A DNA stretch of 64,000 nt from Lachnospiraceae bacterium (GTDB lineage: Bacteria > Bacillota > Clostridia > Lachnospirales > Lachnospiraceae), in contig JAFRXH010000003.1 of the NCBI GenBank assembly GCA_017437785.1, positions 53,394 through 117,393 of the forward strand, in the 5' to 3' direction. The notes under the pieces are model-generated. The model saw only the letters and a program-made list of their open reading frames with translations. It was not told the origin of the DNA and did not search any database. Within the stretch, counting starts at the first letter, position 1; each line of letters starts with the position of its first letter. Both the position numbers and the translations under genes were made by a program. This document shows, in pieces, positions 1 through 7,247 of this stretch.

Positions 1-191
1 CCCTCATATCTCCAATCGCCCAGATCATCCACCGGCGCGGAATAGGTAACATAATTCCCCAGGCAGAACACATGGCTGTTGTAAATATCATGTGATCCGT
101 ATACATAAACCCTGCCGTTAAATACATAGGGCTCACCGTCGGGTATATACTCCCACGAAGGCAGATAGGGATTGAAAGCGGGTTTCTTCAT
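1..191 (-). CDS. Glycoside hydrolase family 43-type protein, N-terminal part
   Basis: Reading leftwards from an ATG at 191, the first 63 codons give a protein starting MKKPAFNPYLPSWEYIPDGE and continuing with VYVYGSHD. This opening (PxxWEYIPDGEPYVF, then YVYGSHD) is typical of five-bladed propeller GH43 glycosidases acting on arabinose- or xylose-containing plant glycans; the early Asp in this family is the catalytic base. The start has a strong AAGGAGG ribosome binding site. The rest lies outside the window, so the exact substrate cannot be given. No signal peptide is seen, so an intracellular enzyme is likely. Confidence 0.8.
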   Translation of the reverse strand, partial: MKKPAFNPYLPSWEYIPDGEPYVFNGRVYVYGSHDIYNSHVFCLGNYVTYSAPVDDLGDWRYE

Positions 192-255
192 AAGTTGATT
201 CCTCCTTAAGATGTGATGAAAGAACTGATAAAAAACACAATACCGATGATACAAC

Positions 256-286
256 AAAAAGGCCTCTCCCGCAAGTGGGAAAGGTC
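256..286 (-). terminator. Rho-independent terminator after tRNA-Lys
   Basis: On the minus strand a roughly 10-bp G/C-rich stem (arms 277-286 and 261-270, one mismatch) closes a 6-nt loop and is followed by five T residues. It sits 60 nt downstream of the tRNA and upstream of the GH43 gene, so it probably ends the tRNA transcript. Confidence 0.7.
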
Positions 287-345
287 TGCAGAAAAATTAA
301 AACACCCGCCCCAACAGTCTCCCCCGTCAAAACAAGTGTTTTACG

Positions 346-418
346 TGCACCGCCAGGGGCTCGAACCCTGGACACCCTGATTAAGAGTCAGGTGCTCTAC
401 CAGCTGAGCTAGCGGTGC
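346..418 (-). tRNA. tRNA-Lys (anticodon CTT)
   Basis: The minus strand folds as a complete cloverleaf: 7-bp acceptor GCACCGC/GCGGTGC, D arm GCTC/GAGC, anticodon stem CCTGA/TCAGG with loop CTCTTAA (anticodon CTT, reading AAG), TTCGAGC T-loop and discriminator A at 346. CCA is not encoded. It has its own promoter upstream (464-492) and terminator downstream (256-286), so it is a single-gene unit. Confidence 0.96.
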
Positions 419-463
419 ATATATTGTTTTAATACTGCCTGCGCTTTTTCAAGCACAAGCAGT

Positions 464-492
464 ATATTAACTCTTATATATTTGTTTGTCAA
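464..492 (-). promoter_or_regulatory. Sigma-A-type promoter of tRNA-Lys
   Basis: On the minus strand TTGACA (487-492) is followed after exactly 17 nt by TAATAT (464-469). The tRNA 5' end lies 45 nt further on, with nothing else between, so this promoter should drive the tRNA. Confidence 0.8.
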
Positions 493-536
493 GCACTTTT
501 TTAATATATTTTTAATCCATCCCTGCCGATCTGCCA

Positions 537-565
537 TTGAATTATCAAAACCGCTGTGTTAAAAT
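537..565 (+). promoter_or_regulatory. Promoter of the small membrane protein gene
   Basis: TTGAAT (537-542), a 17-nt spacer, then TAAAAT (560-565) preceded by TGT (extended -10 character). Transcription would begin near 572. That is downstream of the first ATG of the open frame (556), which supports 622 as the true start codon. Confidence 0.65.
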
Positions 566-621
566 GTGGGACGTTGCGTTACAGCTATACCATCACTAAA
601 ATAACAGAAAAGGGGAATAAA

Positions 622-1053
622 ATGAACAATCTTATGGTTACTTACTGGGGTCCCGGAAGCTTTGCCGGCCTGATCGTCGGCATTATCGTCATCGCTGTAT
701 TTGTCTTTGTGGCAATGAAGATCGCAAAAAAAGACGGCGCTAATCTGGACGCCATACTGGCAAATGTTTCTGAGGAAACAAAGCAGCAGATCATCAATGC
801 AGGCTTCGCCGAAACAGACAAAAAAGATTTTTACACTACCAGAGCTTACATCTTCCAGGTAAACGAAGACGGCGACAAAGTCACTGCAATAGCTCTCTTC
901 TATGCTCCCGAGCACGGAGAATTCTATGACAGAAAGATCAAGCTCAGTAAAGCGGATGCACAGGCCAAAGGAGTACAGGCCGGAGCTTTCGTACCCGCTC
1001 TGATGAAGTATGATAAGGAAATGCATTATTTTGATTATAAGAAGCTGGTCTGA
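622..1053 (+). CDS. Small membrane-anchored protein, unknown function
   Basis: A 143-aa protein of unrecognised family. Residues about 13-34 form one hydrophobic segment (GLIVGIIVIAVFVFVAMKIA), followed by a soluble domain of about 105 residues with mixed charge, so it is probably an N-terminally anchored cytoplasmic or surface domain. The frame is open from 556, but the promoter at 537-565 and the AAGGGG ribosome binding site just before 622 favour the MNNLMVTYW start. It is a monocistronic plus-strand gene between its own promoter and a strong terminator. Confidence 0.75.
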   Translation: MNNLMVTYWGPGSFAGLIVGIIVIAVFVFVAMKIAKKDGANLDAILANVSEETKQQIINAGFAETDKKDFYTTRAYIFQVNEDGDKVTAIALFYAPEHGEFYDRKIKLSKADAQAKGVQAGAFVPALMKYDKEMHYFDYKKLV

Positions 1054-1079
1054 TACACAGCACCGCATCTGTATAAAAA

Positions 1080-1111
1080 CCCCGATGCTTTTTAAGGCAT
1101 CGGGGTTTTTT
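1080..1111 (+). terminator. Bidirectional rho-independent terminator
   Basis: A perfect 9-bp stem CCCCGATGC/GCATCGGGG with an 8-nt loop is followed by six T residues. The mirror side starts with a run of A, so it can also work on the minus strand for the convergent ABC exporter genes ending at 1135. Confidence 0.85.
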
Positions 1112-1134
1112 ATATCCTGCTGATTAATTTCATT

Positions 1135-2898
1135 TCAGTTCAGCGCATAGTACAGGCCCTTCTTAGCCATCAGTTCTTCGTGCGTGCCGGACTCGGCTAT
1201 GCCCCTATCCGCGATATAGAGTATGCGGTCCGCATTCCTTATGGTGGAAAGTCTGTGCGCCACTATAAAAGCCGTCTTGCCCTTAAGCAGGGTCTCTAAG
1301 GCTTCCTGTATCAGCTTCTCGGTTTCTGTATCAATAGCGCTGGTGGCCTCATCCAATATCACCATAGGCGGATTCTTAAGCACTATCCTGGCAAAGCTGA
1401 TCAGCTGGCGCTGCCCGGCTGAAAGACCGGCTCCGCGTTCCTCAAGCACTGTATTATAACCATCCGGCAGTGATTCAATGAACTTATCCGCATGTATGGT
1501 GCGCGCAGCTTCCATGCACTCCTCATCCGTAGCCTCCGGGCGGCCATAGCGGATGTTCTCGATTATACTGCCCTTAAAAAGGAAAGGATCCTGCATCAGC
1601 ACGCCCACTTTGTTCCTTAAGGACTTAAGCGTCAGATCGCGCACATCGTGTCCGTCGATCGCCACATTACCCTTCTGCACATCATAAAAGCGCGTCACCA
1701 GATTGATGACCGTGGTCTTTCCGGCGCCCGTAGGGCCTACTAAAGCTATAGTCTGCCCCGGCTCCACATGCAGATCAAAATGCTCAAGTATGGGCACGCC
1801 CTCTTCATAACAGAATGTCACGTCATTAAAATCAACTTTTCCTTTTACATCCGTTAAGTTGATAGCATCACTTTCATCGGCGATATCGACGGGAGCATTG
1901 ATGGTATCGAATACCTGCTCAAGGTTTGAGGTCACCTGCGCCAGCTGCTGTATGATAACGGCTATCTGCGTAAGCGGCCCGGAGAACTGCGTCATGTAGG
2001 CCGAAAAAGCCACTACGGTTCCGGCGCTCATCAGGCTGTTTCCGCTAAGTATCATGCTTAAGGCCATGCCATAGAGCCCTAAGGTTCCCAGGTTCCAGAA
2101 CAGATCCACGATGGGGCCGTTTAACTCGTTACGCATAAATATCTGAAACCACTGTTTTACACACTGTGTATGGACATCCACATAGATATCATGATTTAAA
2201 CTGCTGCGGTTATTGCTCTTGATTATCTTCTCACCCATTATGGTCTCTAACAGGAAGGCCGTACGGTTGGAGTTCTTTGCACGCAGCTTTGCAAAAAGCT
2301 TGCCTATAACCTTGCGCAGCATGAGCACCAGTATCATCATGGGTACCACCGTTATGAACACCACCAGTGTGAGCTGCGGCGAAAGCGACAGCATAAAAAA
2401 GGTCACCACCGCTATCTTCAAAACATAGGTGATCAGCATCAGCACAAAGTTGGTAAAGAAGTTCGCCAGATCGTTTACGTAGTCCGTGACCCTGACCACT
2501 ATCTTTCCGTCGGGTTTGGAATCAAAGTATTCAAAAGGCAGCTCCTGCAATTTATAAAAAATATCCTGCCTGATGACCGCGATAACGCTGTGCCCAAGTT
2601 TTCCCATCAGAGTCTGATGCAGATAGGTGATAGTTATCTCCGTAAGCGCTATGAACGCCATCGCCCCGATTATCATGCCAAGCATGCGCATGTCCGCATC
2701 TACCGTGACTTTGTTGATTATCGCGCGCAGAAGCAGCGGGCTGATAAGTCCTATAACAGAAGATACTCCCATCAGAAAGAGCACCAGTATGAAGATCTTT
2801 TTATACGGCAGTATATAGCTTAATATGCGGCCGAACTGCTTTAGATCGATCTTTTTTTCTATCTTTTCATCTTCAAAATATGTATTTCTCTTAGCCAT
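1135..2898 (-). CDS. ABC exporter half-transporter (catalytically complete subunit)
   Basis: A 587-aa permease-ATPase fusion of the multidrug/lipid exporter type. The first ~320 residues hold six membrane segments. The ATPase shows Walker A GPTGAGKTT, a slightly deviant signature LSAGQRQL, Walker B VILDEATSA with the catalytic Glu, and the switch His in VAHRLST. Its start overlaps the stop of the upstream half-transporter by 8 nt, so the two are translationally coupled and should form a heterodimer. This subunit brings the complete catalytic Walker B; its LSAGQ signature faces the degenerate site of the partner. The substrate is not deducible from sequence. Confidence 0.9.
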   Translation of the reverse strand: MAKRNTYFEDEKIEKKIDLKQFGRILSYILPYKKIFILVLFLMGVSSVIGLISPLLLRAIINKVTVDADMRMLGMIIGAMAFIALTEITITYLHQTLMGKLGHSVIAVIRQDIFYKLQELPFEYFDSKPDGKIVVRVTDYVNDLANFFTNFVLMLITYVLKIAVVTFFMLSLSPQLTLVVFITVVPMMILVLMLRKVIGKLFAKLRAKNSNRTAFLLETIMGEKIIKSNNRSSLNHDIYVDVHTQCVKQWFQIFMRNELNGPIVDLFWNLGTLGLYGMALSMILSGNSLMSAGTVVAFSAYMTQFSGPLTQIAVIIQQLAQVTSNLEQVFDTINAPVDIADESDAINLTDVKGKVDFNDVTFCYEEGVPILEHFDLHVEPGQTIALVGPTGAGKTTVINLVTRFYDVQKGNVAIDGHDVRDLTLKSLRNKVGVLMQDPFLFKGSIIENIRYGRPEATDEECMEAARTIHADKFIESLPDGYNTVLEERGAGLSAGQRQLISFARIVLKNPPMVILDEATSAIDTETEKLIQEALETLLKGKTAFIVAHRLSTIRNADRILYIADRGIAESGTHEELMAKKGLYYALN

Positions 2899-4717
2899 GA
2901 TCTTTAACTCCGATCTTTACATTTTCGTCGACTATATCCTTCTGCATCGCCTGCTGCGAATTCCAGATCGCCGCAAAGTGTCCATTGAGTTTCATCAGTT
3001 CATCGAAAGTGCCGCGCTCGGTTATGCGTCCGTCCTGCAGATAGAGTATCTCATCACAGTCGGCCACTGAGCTCATGCGGTGCGCCGATATTATCAGCGT
3101 CTTATCGGGATAGTTTTCTTTAATAGACTTAAGCAGTTTGCGCTCTGTTGAGACATCCAGCGCAGAGGTCGAATCATCCAGCACCAGCACGGGCGAATTC
3201 TTTAGCAGTGCCCTGGCAATGGAGATACGCTGCTTCTGTCCGCCCGAAAGTCCGAACCCGCGCTCTCCCACGATGGTGTCATATCCGTCTTCAAGACGTT
3301 TGATAAAGCCCGCAGCCTGAGCATGATATGCTGCTTCCTTTATCTTTTCATCCGCTATGGTCGGATGAGGGAATGCGATATTGCTGTCTATGGTATTTGA
3401 AAACAGGAACACATCCTGGAACACATAGGAAAACTTATCCCTTAAGGATTCCAAAGTATATTCACGTATGTCTTTTCCGTTGAGCTCTATGCTTCCGGAA
3501 GTCATATCATGTATACGTATCAGCGATTCCAGCAAAAGACTCTTGCCGCTGCCGGTACCGCCCACTATACCGATGCGCTTGCCGCTGGGGATATCAACAT
3601 TGATATCCGTGAGCATCTGCCTCTCATCCAGTACCATGGACGCATTGCGGATGGTGATATCAACACCTTCGGATGCGGGCAGCTCTTCGCTGCCGTCGGG
3701 GATGCGGCTCTCGGTATCCATGAACTTCTTCATCTTCTGTCCGGATACCAGCTGCTGCTGCATCTGGAAGATGGTGTTGTTGATAAGCGTTACGTAGTTC
3801 ATGATGCGGTTTACGTACTCAGTCGCGGATACCAGATAGCCGATCAGCAGCTGTCCCTGCATAACCAGCACCGCACTGACCGCCACGCTTCCGATATAAG
3901 CTACCTGACGGATGATGGAGAAGGCCGCTTCAAAACGCGCGGACAGCCCCACCTGTTTAAGATATGCATCCTTAAGCGCATCATTGGTCTCGTTAAACTT
4001 TTTCTTCTCAACTTCTTCGTTGGTGAAGGCCCTTATCAGTCTGACGGCGCTGACATTTTCGGAAACGGTAAGGCTCATCTTCGCATTTGAACTTCTGATG
4101 TTCATGAAGTTCTCTTTTGCTTTTTTGCGGAATCTTAAAAGCGCCACGGCAAATACCGGCGTAAGTATCAGCGGTATCCACAGAAGTCTTAAGTTTATCC
4201 GGGCCAGTATTATGACAGATGCCGTAAGCACAAAGATACTGTCGAATGTATTGGGAATGATGCGGCAGAACAGCTCCTTAAACATGATGGTATCGGAGTT
4301 GATAGTCGTAAGGAGTTCGCCGGTATTGTATTTGGAAACCGTCTCACTGTCGAGCTGCATCAGCTTGTCAAAAGTGGCATAACGCAGATCGCTCTCAAGG
4401 TTGAGTCCCAGGTGCTGGTTGATAAGGTTGCGTATGTATACCAATCCCAGCTTGGTAAGTAAGAGTCCCATAAATATCCCTGCAAGACTTAGGAAAAGCC
4501 GCATGCTGTGTATCTCACCAAAGCGCCCGTCCACAAGAAAATACAGCGGGCTGTCTTCTTCTATGCTTTCGTAATTCAGACAGCAGTTTATGAACATAGC
4601 CGATATCAGCGGCAGCGCAAGATCCGCGCTGAGCGCCAGCAGGCTTATCAGCTTGGCCAGTATGGATAGCGGAAGATTTCTCTTCCAGTATTTGAATCCG
4701 AATTTCAAAACGTCCAT
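2891..4717 (-). CDS. ABC exporter half-transporter (degenerate-site subunit)
   Basis: A 608-aa membrane-spanning plus ATPase protein, the first gene of a two-gene exporter operon, with an AAGGAA ribosome binding site before ATG 4717. The ATPase has Walker A GGTGSGKS, a canonical signature LSGGQKQR and the H-loop ISAHRMSS. Walker B reads VLVLDDSTSALD: the usual catalytic Glu is replaced by Asp. This is the known asymmetry of heterodimeric exporters of the BmrCD/LmrCD class, where one nucleotide site is non-hydrolytic. It is separated from the AAA+ gene upstream by a strong terminator at 4838-4878, so the pair has its own transcript. No convincing promoter was identified in the AT-rich 4720-4830. 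Confidence 0.9.
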   Translation of the reverse strand: MDVLKFGFKYWKRNLPLSILAKLISLLALSADLALPLISAMFINCCLNYESIEEDSPLYFLVDGRFGEIHSMRLFLSLAGIFMGLLLTKLGLVYIRNLINQHLGLNLESDLRYATFDKLMQLDSETVSKYNTGELLTTINSDTIMFKELFCRIIPNTFDSIFVLTASVIILARINLRLLWIPLILTPVFAVALLRFRKKAKENFMNIRSSNAKMSLTVSENVSAVRLIRAFTNEEVEKKKFNETNDALKDAYLKQVGLSARFEAAFSIIRQVAYIGSVAVSAVLVMQGQLLIGYLVSATEYVNRIMNYVTLINNTIFQMQQQLVSGQKMKKFMDTESRIPDGSEELPASEGVDITIRNASMVLDERQMLTDINVDIPSGKRIGIVGGTGSGKSLLLESLIRIHDMTSGSIELNGKDIREYTLESLRDKFSYVFQDVFLFSNTIDSNIAFPHPTIADEKIKEAAYHAQAAGFIKRLEDGYDTIVGERGFGLSGGQKQRISIARALLKNSPVLVLDDSTSALDVSTERKLLKSIKENYPDKTLIISAHRMSSVADCDEILYLQDGRITERGTFDELMKLNGHFAAIWNSQQAMQKDIVDENVKIGVKDHG

Positions 4718-4837
4718 GATTTATGTTCCTTACCACAATTTTTTATACAATAATAATATTTTGCGGTGTCAGTTTCTGTTTATTTTTTTTCTTTTTGAAG
4801 TTCATTTTTTGTCATGCGCAACTATGTGAAATGGTAA

Positions 4838-4878
4838 CAAAAAATCTTCCGCTCCCGGTTGATACCGGGGCGGAAGAT
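4838..4878 (-). terminator. Strong rho-independent terminator after the AAA+ gene
   Basis: On the minus strand, arms 4864-4878 and 4844-4859 (ATCTTCCGC...GCGGAAGAT core, about 15 pairs with small imperfections) close a short loop and run into six or more T residues. It lies 27 nt past the AAA+ stop codon and isolates that gene from the ABC exporter pair downstream. Confidence 0.88.
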
Positions 4879-4905
4879 CGAAGACTTCCTGCTTGATTTT
4901 TCGCC

Positions 4906-7131
4906 TCACTCGCCTGCGTCACTCATATCAAAGTCGCCAAGCATAAGTGCGGACATATCTGCGTCGGGTTCGGCCACGAGACGTTTTGACTGGTTGAGTA
5001 TCGCTTCCTCGACCATGTTACGGGCCAGATGTCCGTTACCGGCATCCGCAGCGCGGGTCATCTGCACGCCGTTAAAGTACATGGTGAGTGCGGCATCCGC
5101 ACCTTCATCTATGGTATAGCCTTTGCTCTTTGCGATGCTGCGGGCTATCTTTAACAGCTCCTCTCCGGTATAATCCGGGAAGTTGATCACATTGGGGAAA
5201 CGGCTCTTAAGACCGGAGTTGGATGTTAAGAACTCCTGCATCTCGTTTGAATAGCCGGCCAGTATCACTATCAGGTTCTCGCGGTTATCCTCGATACCCT
5301 TTACCAGCGTATCTATAGCCTCGAGTCCGAAGGAATCATCCTTACCGCGGTATAAGCTGTATGCCTCATCTATAAAGAGCACACCGCCTATCGCAGATCC
5401 GATCACCTTATTGGTAAGAGGTGCGGTGTGACCCACAAAGCGGCCTACCAGATCGGCACGTGATACTTCGATGAGCTGTCCGCCGGAAAGCACGCCTATC
5501 GACTTAAGATACTTGCTTATGATACGGGCTATCGTAGTCTTGCCTGTACCGGGACTTCCGGTAAATATCATATGCTTGGAAAGCTCTGCAGTCTTTAAGC
5601 CCGCCTCTGCACGGCGCTGCTGTACCTTGTAATACTCCTCCAGACCCAGCACATATTCCTTGATCTCGGTGAGTCCCACGATGGCATCCAGCTCCTTACG
5701 TATCTCGTCCACTTCACCCTTATAGGATTCGGGAAGGAGCGCACTCAGATCTATCTTCTCATCCTTATATGCCGCAAGTACTTTTCCGTCTTCGACATAA
5801 AGCTTAAGATCCGCATTGGTATCGTAATCGCCTTCGAGTCTTGCCTGGGCCAGTGCCTTCATTACGTTTTCATAGAAATCCTGTACGCCCTTAAGTCCCG
5901 CCTGTTTTTCGGAACGCTTTACGGCATCATCGATAAAGCCCTCATCAAAACTTATATTAAAGTAACACTGCTTCTTTGCTTTTTCGGGAAGCTCTGCCTG
6001 ATCACGCTGTGCAACCTTTCTGATAGCTTCCTCATCCAGCTCCTTAGTCACGCATATATCGCCCAGTCCGTCGATAAAAGGTGCGCCCATGATACCTGCC
6101 GCCTTATCAAGCGATTTCTCCGTGATGAATACCAGATATTTATTCTTTGCTTCAAAGGAGCTGACAGCTGCACTCGCCAGCGAATTCTGTACATTTACCA
6201 GCTGGCCGTTCTGCAGCACATAACGCTCGTTTAGCCTGAAGCTCCCTCCGGTCACCAGATCGCTAAGCAGACCTAAAAACGAAGGATGGCAGTTCTCAAA
6301 ACGTTCAAATAATATTACGGGTTTATCGCATGAAAGCGCAGAATACATATCCTGCAGGAAAAGCTTTTCCATCGACGCATCCGTATACAGTCCCAGATCG
6401 ACCACGGTGGGCTCATCGGATGCGATCAGATTTCGCTCCTTCATTATCTGTATCAATGTGCAAAGTCCGAAGTGTCTTCCGGTATCATCCCTTCCGCTTA
6501 TAAAAATGGTATTGAGCGCCTTTGAGCCTTCGGGCGGCATAACAAAGGGGCGCTTAAAAGCTATGACCAGCTTCTTGATGAACTCGCTCTGTCCGAATAC
6601 CTTTTCTTCTACTGCTTCACCTATGCCCTTGAAAGCATCCAGGGCTTCCTCACCCGAAAGTACGGCGGGCTTTTGTGTAACGGCAACCTGCGGTGCTACA
6701 GCAGCAGATGCTGCAGATGCCGTCACGGTAGCAGTCCCCGCTGCAGCTGCTGCGGGAGCGCCTGCGCCCACACCGAAATCCTTTGCCAGGTTTTCATTCA
6801 TTTCCTTAAGCTGCCTATCCAGCGCCTGCTGGTTCTGAAGCAGTGCACTGTTCATCGCATCCATGCTCTGCTCCGCAGCCTTACTGCTCTGCTGATAGCT
6901 CTGCGTCAGCCCGCTCACATCCTGCACCTGCTTCTGAAGAGCATCCATTATACCTGCTGATGAAGAAGGCGAGAAATACGGCTTGGGGGTAGCACTGCGT
7001 CCGGTGAGCTTGACTAAATTGTCCGATAAAGATCCCCCGTTCTTTTTCATCATCTTTTCGGCTTTCTCTATTTCTTCCAGGCTGTAATCGGAGCCTTTCA
7101 TAGATGACAGGATGTCAAACATATCACTCAT
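4906..7131 (-). CDS. Tandem AAA+ protein: dead Clp-like module plus CbbX/SpoVK-like ATPase
   Basis: 741 aa. Residues 1-50 are charged and helical, about 60-115 are Gln-rich helix (likely coiled coil), and 120-150 is an Ala-rich linker. Residues about 160-440 align by eye with a ClpB/ClpA second AAA domain, but the Walker A position reads ISGRDDTGRH (no GxxxxGKT) and Walker B reads VILFERFENCHP, so this module should not hydrolyse ATP. Residues about 480-735 form an intact CbbX/SpoVK-type AAA domain: Walker A GSPGTGKT (525-532), Walker B VLFIDEA (584-590), and the NSGLKSRFP sensor region. Proteins of the CbbX class remodel partner complexes; no partner is evident here. The ribosome binding site GAAGGGAG precedes ATG 7131. 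The gene lies 116 nt downstream of the polysaccharide operon and may be read through from it. Confidence 0.85.
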   Translation of the reverse strand: MSDMFDILSSMKGSDYSLEEIEKAEKMMKKNGGSLSDNLVKLTGRSATPKPYFSPSSSAGIMDALQKQVQDVSGLTQSYQQSSKAAEQSMDAMNSALLQNQQALDRQLKEMNENLAKDFGVGAGAPAAAAAGTATVTASAASAAVAPQVAVTQKPAVLSGEEALDAFKGIGEAVEEKVFGQSEFIKKLVIAFKRPFVMPPEGSKALNTIFISGRDDTGRHFGLCTLIQIMKERNLIASDEPTVVDLGLYTDASMEKLFLQDMYSALSCDKPVILFERFENCHPSFLGLLSDLVTGGSFRLNERYVLQNGQLVNVQNSLASAAVSSFEAKNKYLVFITEKSLDKAAGIMGAPFIDGLGDICVTKELDEEAIRKVAQRDQAELPEKAKKQCYFNISFDEGFIDDAVKRSEKQAGLKGVQDFYENVMKALAQARLEGDYDTNADLKLYVEDGKVLAAYKDEKIDLSALLPESYKGEVDEIRKELDAIVGLTEIKEYVLGLEEYYKVQQRRAEAGLKTAELSKHMIFTGSPGTGKTTIARIISKYLKSIGVLSGGQLIEVSRADLVGRFVGHTAPLTNKVIGSAIGGVLFIDEAYSLYRGKDDSFGLEAIDTLVKGIEDNRENLIVILAGYSNEMQEFLTSNSGLKSRFPNVINFPDYTGEELLKIARSIAKSKGYTIDEGADAALTMYFNGVQMTRAADAGNGHLARNMVEEAILNQSKRLVAEPDADMSALMLGDFDMSDAGE

Positions 7132-7170
7132 GGTGATTCTCCCTTCTATATAGTGTGTAGCGACGCAGGA

Positions 7171-7219
7171 AAGATCCTTCGCTTCGCTCAGGATGACTGC
7201 AGTGAGCGCTCAGGATCAC
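7171..7219. repeat. Short palindromic intergenic repeat, two units
   Basis: Two adjacent copies of an ATCCT...AGGAT palindrome of the type AAGATCCTTCGCTTCGCTC followed by AGGATGA. Related units occur at 17551-17573, 53118-53160 and 58802-58862, always outside genes or at their very ends. The rest of the 7132-7247 gap shows only the ribosome binding site of the AAA+ gene. Confidence 0.55.
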
Positions 7220-7247
7220 GCAGCTCCTTCGCCGGAATACCTCTCCG

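Noticed and set aside
559-1068. Open frame of 169 codons on the minus strand opposite the small membrane protein gene
   Set aside because: The plus-strand gene has a promoter, ribosome binding site and terminator; the minus frame has none and is Cys/Phe-rich shadow sequence.
4718-4837. Promoter for the ABC exporter pair (CTGACA with weak TGTATA)
   Set aside because: The -10 matches poorly, so it is not reported as a feature.
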